From Caulobacteraceae bacterium (GTDB lineage Bacteria; Pseudomonadota; Alphaproteobacteria; Caulobacterales; Caulobacteraceae), in the NCBI GenBank assembly GCA_947475875.1, contig CANJME010000012.1, positions 32,528 through 96,527 on the forward strand: a stretch of 64,000 bases of DNA, read 5' to 3'. Below the pieces are notes generated by a model, which searched no databases, was not told the origin of the DNA, and worked only from the letters and a program-made list of their open reading frames with translations. The translations under genes and the position numbers were made by a program. This document shows, piece by piece, positions 1 through 8,021 of the stretch. Each line of letters starts with the position of its first letter. The stretch's first letter is position 1.

Positions 1-939
1 GCCGTTGATGACTTCCACCGCCTCAATGCGTTCGGGGTGCGGATCCATGGGGTTCCAGCCGCAGCCGAGGCAGGTCTCGCCGGTGGGCTGGCCAGGGTGG
101 TTGACCGAGAGCAGGCCGCCATGGGCCGCCACGTCGTTGCGGAGGTTCTCCAGGGTGGGGAGGTGTTTCGTGCCCAGCCGAAACTCAATGGGTGCGGTGA
201 CCCCCAGCGCATTGGCGTGGCCGAAGAGGGTGGTGACCTCGATGCCGGGTATGACCAGCAGGGTGTCGTAGTAAGCCTGAAGTTCGCGCAGTTCGTTGTT
301 CTGGCTGACCGTGTTGTGGTCGGTCACCGCAATGAAATCGAGGCCGGCCGCCTTGGCGGCGTCCAGGGTCAGGAAGGCGGGGCAGGGCGCCCGCTTGCCC
401 GAGAGGGCGGCGCACGAGCCGTCGGAGTGGGCGGTGTGCATGTGGAAGTCGCCGCGGTACCAGCCGGCCTCGGTCCTGATCGGGGCGGCGGCGAGTTCGA
501 TCGGTCCGGCGTTCGCGCCCGCCAGAGTGATACGGGCCTCATAGCGGGTGGTCACCCCCTCGCGGATGGCGGGCACGGCGATGAGCAGGGTCCAGCGGCC
601 GGGCTCGATGCGGCCCGGCAGGTAAGACGGCGTCGCATCGGTCGAAGCCACCGTGAAGGTCGTCTTGTTCGAGCCGCTCCAGCCGCGGAAGCCGTTCGGA
701 CCGATGAGGCCGAGATCGAGGGTGGTCCTCGCTTCGCGTCCGTCATGACTCACCGCGATGGTGATCCGGTCGGTCCCGGCGGGAACGGTGAACGGGACCT
801 CGGTGTAGGTCCGCCAGTTGGCGCGGGTGACGGTCCCGGTGAAGACCAGTTCGCGAGGGGTTCGCTTCGCCGTATCGCCAGGCGTTGCGCAGGCGGCCAG
901 GGCCAGGGCCAGAACGAGGGCAAGGGACCGCAAGCTCAT
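1..939 (-). CDS. CehA/McbA-type PHP-domain metallohydrolase, lipoprotein (3' end outside window)
   Basis: The frame is open from the ATG at 939 to the window edge (313 codons), so the C-terminus is missing. The N-terminus is a lipoprotein signal: a hydrophobic stretch ending in the lipobox LAAC around residue 17. About 110 residues of beta-rich, pre-peptidase-C-like sequence follow. The PHP metal-binding domain then shows DFHMHTAHSDGS, AVTDHNT, GIEVTT and finally NHPGQPTGE with GCGW. These are the metal ligands and the signature of the CehA/McbA family, whose members hydrolyse phosphoester or carbamate-type bonds. The start codon overlaps the stop of the dioxygenase gene (ATGA), so the two are probably co-translated. 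Substrate unknown; location inferred to be the outer membrane or periplasm. Confidence 0.85.
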   Translation of the reverse strand, partial: MSLRSLALVLALALAACATPGDTAKRTPRELVFTGTVTRANWRTYTEVPFTVPAGTDRITIAVSHDGREARTTLDLGLIGPNGFRGWSGSNKTTFTVASTDATPSYLPGRIEPGRWTLLIAVPAIREGVTTRYEARITLAGANAGPIELAAAPIRTEAGWYRGDFHMHTAHSDGSCAALSGKRAPCPAFLTLDAAKAAGLDFIAVTDHNTVSQNNELRELQAYYDTLLVIPGIEVTTLFGHANALGVTAPIEFRLGTKHLPTLENLRNDVAAHGGLLSVNHPGQPTGETCLGCGWNPMDPHPERIEAVEVING

Positions 940-1787
940 CCGGCGGCCGGATCGTAGGCGGCGATGGTCGTGCGGTGGAGCAGGCGGTCATAGCCGTCGT
1001 AACCGCCCGTCGCGGCGTGGAGCAAAGAGCGGTTGTCCCACATGACCAGCATCTCCGGTTCCCAGACATGGCGGTACTGGAATTCGTCCCGGCCCTGCCA
1101 GCGGTAGAGCTCGGAGAGCAGGGGCTGGGATTCGGCCTCGTTCATGCCATCGATGCCGACGATATAGCCGGCGCAGCTGAAGATGGCCGGGCGCCCGGTT
1201 TCCGGATGCGGCTGGATCAGCGGGTGCCGCTCGGTCTTGTGGGCCTCCGCCGAGGGCCGGATATCCATCGAGCGGCGGGCGACGTCCTTTTCGCCATAGG
1301 CGCCGTCGAGAGCATAGGGCTTGCGAGCCGAATGGATGGCGATCTTGCCTTCGCACCGCGCTCGAAACTCGGGCGGCAGGGCGTCGAGGGCGGCGTGCTG
1401 GTTGGCGAAGAGGGTATCGCCGCCGTGGGGCGGTATGATGATACCGTAGAGGCAGGTGCCGGCCGGGGGGCGGGCCTGAAAGCTCCAGTCTGAATGCCAG
1501 TTCTCGGCGAAGAGCGGCGAGATCTCGTCGGCCCGGCGCTGAATGGCGACAACGTGCTTGCGGCCGGGGATGGGCGCGATGAACGGGTCTTCACCGAAAC
1601 CGCCGAAGGCCAGGGTGAAGCGCTCGAGATCATCGTCGGTGAGTTTCTGGTTTGGAAAAGCCAGCACGTGGTGCTCAAGCCAGACGGACCGGATTTCAGA
1701 CGCCAGCCCGGGACTGATCTCGCGCGACAGATCCACGCCGGTGACGCGGGCTCCGCAAGCCTGGCCGGAAGGTTCAACCTTGAGCAT
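936..1787 (-). CDS. TauD/TfdA family Fe(II)/2-oxoglutarate dioxygenase
   Basis: 283 aa. The sequence shows the TauD fold signature: the iron ligands HSD in ENWHSDWSF around residue 98, a distal LLHAATGG histidine near the C-terminus, and downstream arginines able to bind 2-oxoglutarate. The ATG at 1787 is chosen because it fits the family N-terminus (MLKVEPSGQACGARVTG); upstream codons in this frame encode arginine/proline-rich sequence that is antisense-type noise over the neighbouring CoA-transferase remnant. Family members hydroxylate taurine, alkyl sulfates, phenoxyacetates or other small acids. The substrate here cannot be read from sequence. It overlaps the PHP lipoprotein gene downstream by 4 bp. 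Confidence 0.85.
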   Translation of the reverse strand: MLKVEPSGQACGARVTGVDLSREISPGLASEIRSVWLEHHVLAFPNQKLTDDDLERFTLAFGGFGEDPFIAPIPGRKHVVAIQRRADEISPLFAENWHSDWSFQARPPAGTCLYGIIIPPHGGDTLFANQHAALDALPPEFRARCEGKIAIHSARKPYALDGAYGEKDVARRSMDIRPSAEAHKTERHPLIQPHPETGRPAIFSCAGYIVGIDGMNEAESQPLLSELYRWQGRDEFQYRHVWEPEMLVMWDNRSLLHAATGGYDGYDRLLHRTTIAAYDPAAG

Positions 1788-2190
1788 CGGCGGTCTCCCG
1801 GAAGGCTGTGATCTCGGCGGGGGTGAACCCGTGACCCCGCAATATGTCATCGGCGGGCTGGTGAAGGTCGGGCGCGGCGGCGCGCAAGGTCCGCTCGTGA
1901 CCGCTGACATCGAAAGGCTGGGCGACCAGATTGAGCTCCCCCAGCCTCGGATGGGTGACCGGCCGGGCCATCTTCGAATGCACAACTTGAGGGTCGGCGA
2001 AGACCTGATCGATCGTGTTGACAGGGCCGCAGGGCACGCCCGCCGCATTCATTGCTTCGACCCAATGGGGGGCGGGACGGGTGAGGGTGACCGATTCGAT
2101 CTCGGCGTTGAGCAGCGAGGTTTGCACCCAGGCGCCCTCGATCGTTTCAACGTGAACGGTTCCGGCCAAGGCAATCTCCCCGGTCGCCAT
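1774..2190 (-). pseudogene. CaiB/BaiF (class III) CoA-transferase remnant
   Basis: Only pieces of a family III CoA transferase (normally about 400 aa) remain. A short piece resembling GAWVQTSLLNA, from the middle of the protein, runs directly into HWVEAMNAAGVPCGPVNTID, which belongs near the C-terminus; roughly 100 or more intervening residues are missing. The C-terminal helical tail to ETADAQG is intact and the frame is open. The start used is the ATG at 2190, and no N-terminal catalytic part (with its aspartate) lies upstream, where the Sel1 protein gene ends. I infer a gene decayed by one 5' and one internal deletion. Its 3' end overlaps the TauD-like gene by 14 bp, so reading through it may still couple translation of that gene. 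Confidence 0.7.
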
Positions 2191-2236
2191 ATTGTCAGGC
2201 TGCGGCGCCCCGTCCAGTGGGTTGTGGAGGCCCCCT

Positions 2237-3016
2237 CTAGCGCCCCTTCGGCTGGGCCGCCCGACCTTGCGTCTGAATTTGCACCAGGCTGGCCGCTTCG
2301 GCCGAGCCGGCGGCGGCGGCTTTGCGGTACCAGGCGAGCGCCTCGTCAGTGCTTTTCGGCACGCCTTCGCCGGCGGCATAATAGCGCCCCAGGCTCAGCA
2401 TGGCGTAGGCATAGCCCTTGTCGGCGGCGGCGCGCTGCCAGCGGGCGGCTTCCCTGAGGTCCTTCGGAACACCGTCGCCGTCGTGATATTTGTTGGCCAG
2501 GGTGAACATCCCGACCACTTCTCCAGCCTCCGCCGCGGCCCGGTACCAGCGCAGGGACTGGGCGGCGTCCTTGGCCACGCCCTCGTTGCCGGCGTAGAGA
2601 TAGGCGAGGTTGAACATGGCGCGGGTCTCGCCCTTGCCGGCGGCCTGGGTCAGCCAGCGGATGGCCTCGGCCGGCGCCTTGTGGACGCCCACTCCGTCCA
2701 GATAGGCCGAGCCCAGGCTGAACATGGCGGCGGGATCGCCTTTCTCTGCCGCGGCGCGGAACCAGAAGACGGCCTTGGCGGCGGGGCTGTTCGGATCGAT
2801 GGGCGCATCGTCATCGCCGTCATCATCGTCATCGCCCGCGGGAGCGGAGGCGCGGGCCTGATTGTAGAAAGCCAGGCCCAGGCTCACCATGGCGGCAGTG
2901 TCGCCGGTGTTGGCGCGGGCCATGAGGGCGGCGGTGTCTGGGGTCTGGGCCGGCGCCGGCTGGGCGGCGGCCAGAAAGGCGGCGGCCATCACGGCCAGGA
3001 GGGTTTTGGCGGTCAT
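2237..3016 (-). CDS. Sel1-like repeat (TPR-type) secreted protein
   Basis: 259 aa. A signal peptide (MTAKTLLAVMAAAFLAAAQ, cleavage near AQA) is followed by about five Sel1-like repeats of roughly 36 residues, visible as recurring AMFSLG.AY..G.GV.KD..EA.RW...AA motifs. An Asp-rich linker (DDDDDGDDD, around residues 65-73) interrupts the first repeat. Sel1 repeats form solenoids that bind other proteins; a periplasmic scaffold role is inferred. The start is placed at the ATG at 3016 because it begins the signal peptide; the frame is open further upstream but encodes no recognisable sequence. Confidence 0.8.
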   Translation of the reverse strand: MTAKTLLAVMAAAFLAAAQPAPAQTPDTAALMARANTGDTAAMVSLGLAFYNQARASAPAGDDDDDGDDDAPIDPNSPAAKAVFWFRAAAEKGDPAAMFSLGSAYLDGVGVHKAPAEAIRWLTQAAGKGETRAMFNLAYLYAGNEGVAKDAAQSLRWYRAAAEAGEVVGMFTLANKYHDGDGVPKDLREAARWQRAAADKGYAYAMLSLGRYYAAGEGVPKSTDEALAWYRKAAAAGSAEAASLVQIQTQGRAAQPKGR

Positions 3017-3326
3017 GGCGCGATTGTACCGGCGAGAAGGCGGCGAGCCTATGACTCTTTCAGCGCCCCTCGGCGAAAAGGCTAAATAACCATCCCGGCC
3101 AGCGCCAAGGTGGCGGTGAAGGTGACAAGCCGGCGAACCATCAAACCTGGGCCACCCACACAAGCGCTCCTCTCCGGGACGTCATCGAGCGTAATCGATT
3201 TACGGCGGAGGACACGATTTTCGGCCAGGGCCGAAGAGGACGCCGGCGCACCCGCAGTTGTTGCGGCCTTACGCCCCTTGCCAGTCATCCTGGCCTGAAC
3301 CACAAGGAAATTCAGGGAGCAACCAG
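3017..3326. other. Divergent intergenic region, no gene recognised
   Basis: About 310 bases between the divergent Sel1-repeat and PQQ-propeller genes. Short open frames exist on both strands (for example 3082-3303 minus) but none has a convincing ribosome site together with family-like sequence. Promoters for both flanking genes are expected here, but I see no clear consensus box. Confidence 0.4.
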
Positions 3327-5345
3327 ATGAACAATCCGATCGATACTCTGCGCCGCAAACCGGTGCTGGCTGCCATCATCCTGGCGGGACTGACGCTGGC
3401 GCCGCTCGGCGCCTGGCAGGCGGCCATGGCCCAGCAGGGACGGGATGGCGGGGCGCCGCCGGCAGGCGCGGCGGCGGCGGGGGCGCCTGCTCGCGCCGGC
3501 GCGCCGGGACGCGGCGGCGCGGCCGCCTCGGGACAGTCGATCTACACCGAGCGCTGCGCGACCTGTCACGATGACGCTAATGCCGCGGCGCTGCGCGCGC
3601 CGACCAAGACCAACCTGGCTGCGATGAGCTTCCAGACCATCAGCTACGCCCTGACCGACGGCAAGATGAAGACGCAAGGGACCGGCCTGACCGAGGACCA
3701 GCGTGGATCCCTGATCAACTATCTTACCGGCAACACCTCGCCGACCGTGGAGACCTGGACGCGCAACATGATGTGCGCGGCGAACAACCGGACCGTCGAC
3801 CTTTCCAGACCGACGGTGACCGGCTTCGGCTTTGACCGCAGCAACACCCGCTCGCTGACCGCGGCTCAGGCGGGCCTGACCAAGGCCCAGCTTTCGAACA
3901 TGGAACTGGCCTGGGCCATCGCCATTCCCGGCGCGACCGAAATGCGCTCGCAGGCCGCCATCGTCGGCAAGACCGTGTTCTGGCCGGTCAGCCAGGCGGG
4001 CGCGGTCTATGCGTTCGATGTCTCGAACACCGCCAAGCCCTGCCTGAAGTGGGTCTATAAAACCCCGACCGGCGCGCCCATGCGCACCAACGCCGCCTAT
4101 GGCGTCATCGCCGACGGGCGGGGGATCATCGTGGTCTCGGGCCTGGACACCACGGTCTATGCTCTCGACGCCAAGACCGGCGTGCCGATCTGGGCGCCGC
4201 GCAAGGTGGGGACCTATTCGCTGTCGATGAACACCGGCACGGCGACAGTGCTCAAGGACCGCATCATCGTGCCGGTCTCGCAGAACGAGATCTCCAGCGC
4301 CGGGCAGAACACCTACACCTGCTGCACCAACCACGGCTACGTCCTGTCGCTGGATCCAAAAACGGGCGCCCAGCAATGGCGCTATGACACCATGCCGGAC
4401 GCGCGGCCGATCCGCGACCGGGGCGATGGCAAGATGCTGCTGGGACCCTCCGGCGCGCCGATCTGGAACTCGCCGGTGGTCGATGAAAAGCGCGGCCTGA
4501 TCTACTTCGGCACCGGCGAAGCCAACTCGCCGCCCGCGCACCACAATACCGACGCCCTGATCGCCATCAGCCTGGCCGACGGCAAGGAAAAGTGGGCGAT
4601 GCAGGCCACCGCCAACGACATCTACAACATTGGCTGCAGCCTCAATCCGCGCACCGACCAGTACAATTGCGTGCGCGAGACGGTCTTCCGCGATGTCGAC
4701 TTCGGCTCGTCTATGATCCTTGGCCGCATGCAGCGGGGCACGGAGGTCGTCTACAACGGCCAGAAGTCCGGCACCGTCTGGGCCCTGCAGCCCGACACCG
4801 GCCGCCTGCTGTGGCGCAAGGACCTCGGCACCGGCGGCGCGCTCGGCGGCGTGCACTGGGGCATGGCCTTCTGGAACGAGACGGTGTTCGCGCCGGTCGC
4901 CGCCGCAGGCGGCGCCGTGCCGAACGAACTGCCGGTTGATCCCAACGTCATCAAGTCTGGTCTCTATGCGCTCGACGCTAACACAGGCGCGATCAAGTGG
5001 AACTATGTGTCCACCCCCGACTGCTCGGGCGACCGGCCCCAGCGTATGCCGGCCTGCCAGCGCGCCCTCGGCTTTTCCACGGCGCCGGCCGTGATCGACG
5101 GGGCGGTCGTGGCCGCGGCGCTCGACGGCTACGTCTATGCGCTCGATGCGAAAGACGGAAAGGTGCTGTGGAAATACGACACCGCCCGCAACTATCAGGG
5201 CGTCAACGGCGTGGCCGGCCGCGGCGGGGCGATCGACTCGGTCTCGATCACCGCCGGCGCGGGCCTGCTGTTGATGAACTCCGGCTACGGCTCGTTCGGC
5301 CAGCAGGGCGGCAATGTGCTGCTGGCGTTCAAGCCGAAGAAATAG
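3327..5345 (+). CDS. PQQ-type beta-propeller protein with N-terminal cytochrome c domain
   Basis: 672 aa. An N-terminal signal/anchor (APLGAWQAAMAQ) is followed by an Ala/Gly-rich linker, then a cytochrome c domain with the heme site CATCH around residue 78. The rest is an 8-bladed quinoprotein propeller with recurring VYALDAKTG...W and vicinal cysteines in TYTCCTNHG. This order (heme c first, propeller second) is that of polyvinyl-alcohol-dehydrogenase-like quinohemoproteins and is opposite to quinohemoprotein ethanol dehydrogenases. It probably oxidises an alcohol in the periplasm and hands electrons to its own heme. The start at 3327 follows AGGGAGC. A paralogue with the same architecture is encoded at 53844-55727. 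Confidence 0.82.
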   Translation: MNNPIDTLRRKPVLAAIILAGLTLAPLGAWQAAMAQQGRDGGAPPAGAAAAGAPARAGAPGRGGAAASGQSIYTERCATCHDDANAAALRAPTKTNLAAMSFQTISYALTDGKMKTQGTGLTEDQRGSLINYLTGNTSPTVETWTRNMMCAANNRTVDLSRPTVTGFGFDRSNTRSLTAAQAGLTKAQLSNMELAWAIAIPGATEMRSQAAIVGKTVFWPVSQAGAVYAFDVSNTAKPCLKWVYKTPTGAPMRTNAAYGVIADGRGIIVVSGLDTTVYALDAKTGVPIWAPRKVGTYSLSMNTGTATVLKDRIIVPVSQNEISSAGQNTYTCCTNHGYVLSLDPKTGAQQWRYDTMPDARPIRDRGDGKMLLGPSGAPIWNSPVVDEKRGLIYFGTGEANSPPAHHNTDALIAISLADGKEKWAMQATANDIYNIGCSLNPRTDQYNCVRETVFRDVDFGSSMILGRMQRGTEVVYNGQKSGTVWALQPDTGRLLWRKDLGTGGALGGVHWGMAFWNETVFAPVAAAGGAVPNELPVDPNVIKSGLYALDANTGAIKWNYVSTPDCSGDRPQRMPACQRALGFSTAPAVIDGAVVAAALDGYVYALDAKDGKVLWKYDTARNYQGVNGVAGRGGAIDSVSITAGAGLLLMNSGYGSFGQQGGNVLLAFKPKK

Positions 5346-5442
5346 CGGCCCCATAGGAATCGGGCGGCGGGGATTGAGAAATTCTCGCGCCCGGATTTAA
5401 CCGCCCTGTGTCTGAATGCCCGCAGGAATGAAAGGGCGTTCC

Positions 5443-6177
5443 ATGCCTCAGCCCGCCTGTCTGATTATCGGCGCCGGAGACGGCCTGGGCGCGGCCATTG
5501 CCCGGGCTTTCGCGCGCGAGGGCCTGACGGTTTGCGTGACGCGGCGGCCGCGCAATGTTTCCCAGGTTCAGGACCTGGCGGCCTCAATCGAGGCTGAGGG
5601 CGGCAAGGCCAGGGCTTTCGGGGTCGATGCGCGCTCGGAAGAGAAAATGATCGCCCTCGTCGACCAGATCGAGGCCGAGGTCGGTCCCCTGGAGGTGGTG
5701 GTGTTCAACATCGGGGCCAATGTGCGCTTTGGCGTCCGGGAAACCACGGCCCGCGTCTTCACCAAGGTCTGGGAGATGGCCTGTTTCGCCGGTTTCCTGG
5801 CGGGGCGGGAAGCCGCTCGGGTTATGGGACCCCGAGGCCGGGGCTCAATCCTCTTTACCGGCGCGACCGCCAGCACGCGTGGCCGCGAGGGCTACGCCGC
5901 CTTCGCCTCCGCCAAGTCGGGGCTGCGAGCCATCGCGCAGAGCATGGCTCGCGAACTGGCGCCTGAAGGCATTCACGTCGCCCATGTGGTGGTCGATGGC
6001 GCCATCGATGGAAACTTCACCCGTGAGCGCATGGGCAATCAGGCCCAGGCGATGCTGGACCGTGACGAGATCCTCAAACCCGATGACATCGCCGAGGCGT
6101 TCGTTGCTCTGCATCGCCAGAAAAAATCGGCCTGGACGTTCGAGATGGATGTGCGGCCATGGACGGAGATCTGGTGA
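5443..6177 (+). CDS. SDR-family oxidoreductase with Phe at the catalytic Tyr position
   Basis: 244 aa from the ATG at 5443; in-frame ATGs at 5416 and 5428 are possible but none has a strong ribosome site. The Rossmann glycine motif is IIGAGDGLGAAIA (residues 8-20). The active-site region reads TGATAS...GYAAFASAK: K158 is present, but the residue four before it is Phe154 rather than Tyr, and Tyr151 is shifted. Related SDRs with AAFASAK are, to my recollection, widespread in alphaproteobacteria. The stop overlaps the start of the thioredoxin-fold isomerase gene by one base, suggesting a two-gene operon acting on one pathway. Substrate unknown. Confidence 0.8.
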   Translation: MPQPACLIIGAGDGLGAAIARAFAREGLTVCVTRRPRNVSQVQDLAASIEAEGGKARAFGVDARSEEKMIALVDQIEAEVGPLEVVVFNIGANVRFGVRETTARVFTKVWEMACFAGFLAGREAARVMGPRGRGSILFTGATASTRGREGYAAFASAKSGLRAIAQSMARELAPEGIHVAHVVVDGAIDGNFTRERMGNQAQAMLDRDEILKPDDIAEAFVALHRQKKSAWTFEMDVRPWTEIW

Positions 6178-6776
6178 TGAGCACGATCGAATTCATCTTC
6201 GACTTTGGCAGCCCCAACGCCTACCTGTCGTGGAAGGTGCTGCCCGAGATCGCCGCCCGAACCGGCGCCGCCGTCAGTCTGACGCCATGTCTGCTCGGCG
6301 GCATCTTCAAGGCGACCAACAACCGCTCGCCGATGGAGGCGTTCGGCGAGGTGCGCGGCAAGCTGGACTATGAGCGGCTGGAGACCCAGAGGTTCGTGAA
6401 GAAGCACGGCCTGAGCAGTTTCCGCTTCAATCCGCACTTCCCGGTCAACACGTTGCTGATCATGCGCGGCCTGATCGCCGCCCGCCACGCCAGCGTCGAA
6501 GGACCCTACGTCGCCGCCGTCCAGGCCGCCATGTGGGAGACCGGCGAGAAGATGGACGATCCAGAAGTCGTCGCCCGCGTGCTCTCAGCCGCCGGCCTCG
6601 ACGCGGCCGCTCTCATCGCCGCGACTTCAGACCCGGACGTGAAAGCCGAACTGGTCGCCAATACGGAATCCGCCGTCGCGCATGGTGTCTTCGGTATCCC
6701 GACCTTCTTCGTCGGCGGTGAGATGTTCTTCGGCAAGGACCGCCTGGGCCAGGTGGAGGAAGCGGCATCGCTCTAA
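6177..6776 (+). CDS. 2-hydroxychromene-2-carboxylate isomerase-like (kappa GST/DsbA fold)
   Basis: 199 aa. It has the family's FDFGSPNAYLSWKVLP N-terminus, LLGGIFKATNN in the active-site region, and a C-terminal GVFGIPTFFVGGEMFFGKDRL, which carries the cis-proline (GIPT) of thioredoxin-fold proteins. The usual DsbA CXXC is absent; a serine (GSPNAY) stands there as in the glutathione-dependent isomerases. The start at 6177 overlaps the SDR stop (TGATG) and is preceded by CGGAGAT. Family members isomerise ring-opened aromatic intermediates using glutathione; the partner SDR suggests a short catabolic or detoxification route, which is inference. Confidence 0.85.
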   Translation: MSTIEFIFDFGSPNAYLSWKVLPEIAARTGAAVSLTPCLLGGIFKATNNRSPMEAFGEVRGKLDYERLETQRFVKKHGLSSFRFNPHFPVNTLLIMRGLIAARHASVEGPYVAAVQAAMWETGEKMDDPEVVARVLSAAGLDAAALIAATSDPDVKAELVANTESAVAHGVFGIPTFFVGGEMFFGKDRLGQVEEAASL

Positions 6777-6842
6777 AGGGTTCTGGACGATGCGCGCCGC
6801 AAGGCGCAAAACCTGCGGTCTGACCATCCTGGGGAGGAGATC

Positions 6843-8021
6843 ATGAAGACCGTCACCCTGGCGCTCGCCGCCGGCGCCGCCCTTGCCGCACTCAGCGCCG
6901 TTGTCTGGGCCCAGCCACCGGCGGCCCCGCCCGCCGCGGCGCCGGCTACGCCGCCCGCGCCGATCGACTATTCCAAACCCGAGACCTGGCTCTGCCGGCC
7001 GGGCATGACCACCGGCGCCTGCGCTTCGGATCAGTCGGCCACTGAGGTCGCCCCCGACGGGTCGGTGAAACCCGCCATCTTCGCGCGCCCGGCCAATCCG
7101 CCATTGGACTGCTTCTATGTCTATCCGACCGCCTCGGAGGATCAGACGCCCAATAGCGACATGATCGCGGGCCGCGAGGTCACCGTCACCACCGGCCAGT
7201 TCGGCCGCTATGGGGCGGTCTGCCGCCAGTTCGCACCGCTCTATCGCTCCGTGACCCTGGCGGCGCTCAGCATCAGCCGGCAAGGCGGCGCGATGGCGGG
7301 CGTCGACCGCAACCTGAACTACAACGACGTCAAGGATGCGTGGAACTATTACCTGCAGCACGACAATGGCGGCCGGCCCGTCCTGATCGTCGGCCACAGC
7401 CAGGGAGCGGGCCTGATCACCCGGCTGGTGCGCGAGGAAATCGAGGGCAAACCGGTTCAAGCCCGCATTGTCGCGGTGCATCAGCTGGGCACCACGGTCC
7501 AGGTTCCGCCAGGCAAGGACGTCGGCGGCACTTATCAGTCCATGCCGCTCTGCCGTCGGTCCGACCAATCGGGCTGCATCGTGGTCTATTCCTCCTTCAA
7601 CGCAGCGCGCCCGCCGTCGGTGACCCCGCCCTCGCGTTTTGCCCGCGCAGTGCCGCCCACGGTGGCCAGCTGCACCAATCCGGCCGCGCTCGCCGGCGGC
7701 AAGGCGCCGCTCGATCTCTATCAGGGCCGTGGCACGATCATGGGGGCCAAGACCGCGGTGACCACGCCCTATGTCCGCCTGCCCGGCGCGGTGACCGGCG
7801 AGTGCGTGACCAAGGGCGAGTACACCTATCTCGAGGTGACCGAGACACCGGGTCCCGCGGGCGGGCGGGTGGTGACCCTGGGCGGCAATGTAAACCTGCC
7901 GGGCGGCGGCGGTCCTGATCCGACCTGGGGCATGCACAACGGCGACATGTCTATCCCGATCGGCAATCTCGTGGCCCTGGCCCAGACCCAGTACCAGGCC
8001 TGGGCGCGGGCCCGACGCTAA
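6843..8021 (+). CDS. DUF3089 alpha/beta-hydrolase, secreted
   Basis: 392 aa with a signal peptide (ALAAGAALAALSAVVWAQ) and a Pro/Ala-rich linker. The DUF3089 core is visible as LDCFYVYPTASEDQ, then the nucleophile elbow GHSQGAGLITRLV (Ser around residue 184) and a late WGMHNGDM region supplying the catalytic histidine. DUF3089 proteins are lysophospholipase/esterase-like. A strong ribosome site (GGGGAGGAGATC) precedes the ATG. It converges with the M3 peptidase gene and the two stops overlap by 4 bp. Confidence 0.85.
   Translation: MKTVTLALAAGAALAALSAVVWAQPPAAPPAAAPATPPAPIDYSKPETWLCRPGMTTGACASDQSATEVAPDGSVKPAIFARPANPPLDCFYVYPTASEDQTPNSDMIAGREVTVTTGQFGRYGAVCRQFAPLYRSVTLAALSISRQGGAMAGVDRNLNYNDVKDAWNYYLQHDNGGRPVLIVGHSQGAGLITRLVREEIEGKPVQARIVAVHQLGTTVQVPPGKDVGGTYQSMPLCRRSDQSGCIVVYSSFNAARPPSVTPPSRFARAVPPTVASCTNPAALAGGKAPLDLYQGRGTIMGAKTAVTTPYVRLPGAVTGECVTKGEYTYLEVTETPGPAGGRVVTLGGNVNLPGGGGPDPTWGMHNGDMSIPIGNLVALAQTQYQAWARARR

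Noticed and set aside
1774..2379. Longer 5' extension of the CoA-transferase frame
   Set aside because: Codons above 2190 encode Arg/Pro-rich sequence overlapping the Sel1 gene; no CaiB similarity.
3082..3303. Possible 73-codon minus-strand gene
   Set aside because: Ends in a hydrophobic stretch but has no ribosome site and an overlapping plus-strand frame of equal merit.
3312..5354. 680-codon minus-strand frame opposite the first PQQ protein
   Set aside because: Antisense shadow; the plus strand has signal peptide, heme site and propeller repeats.
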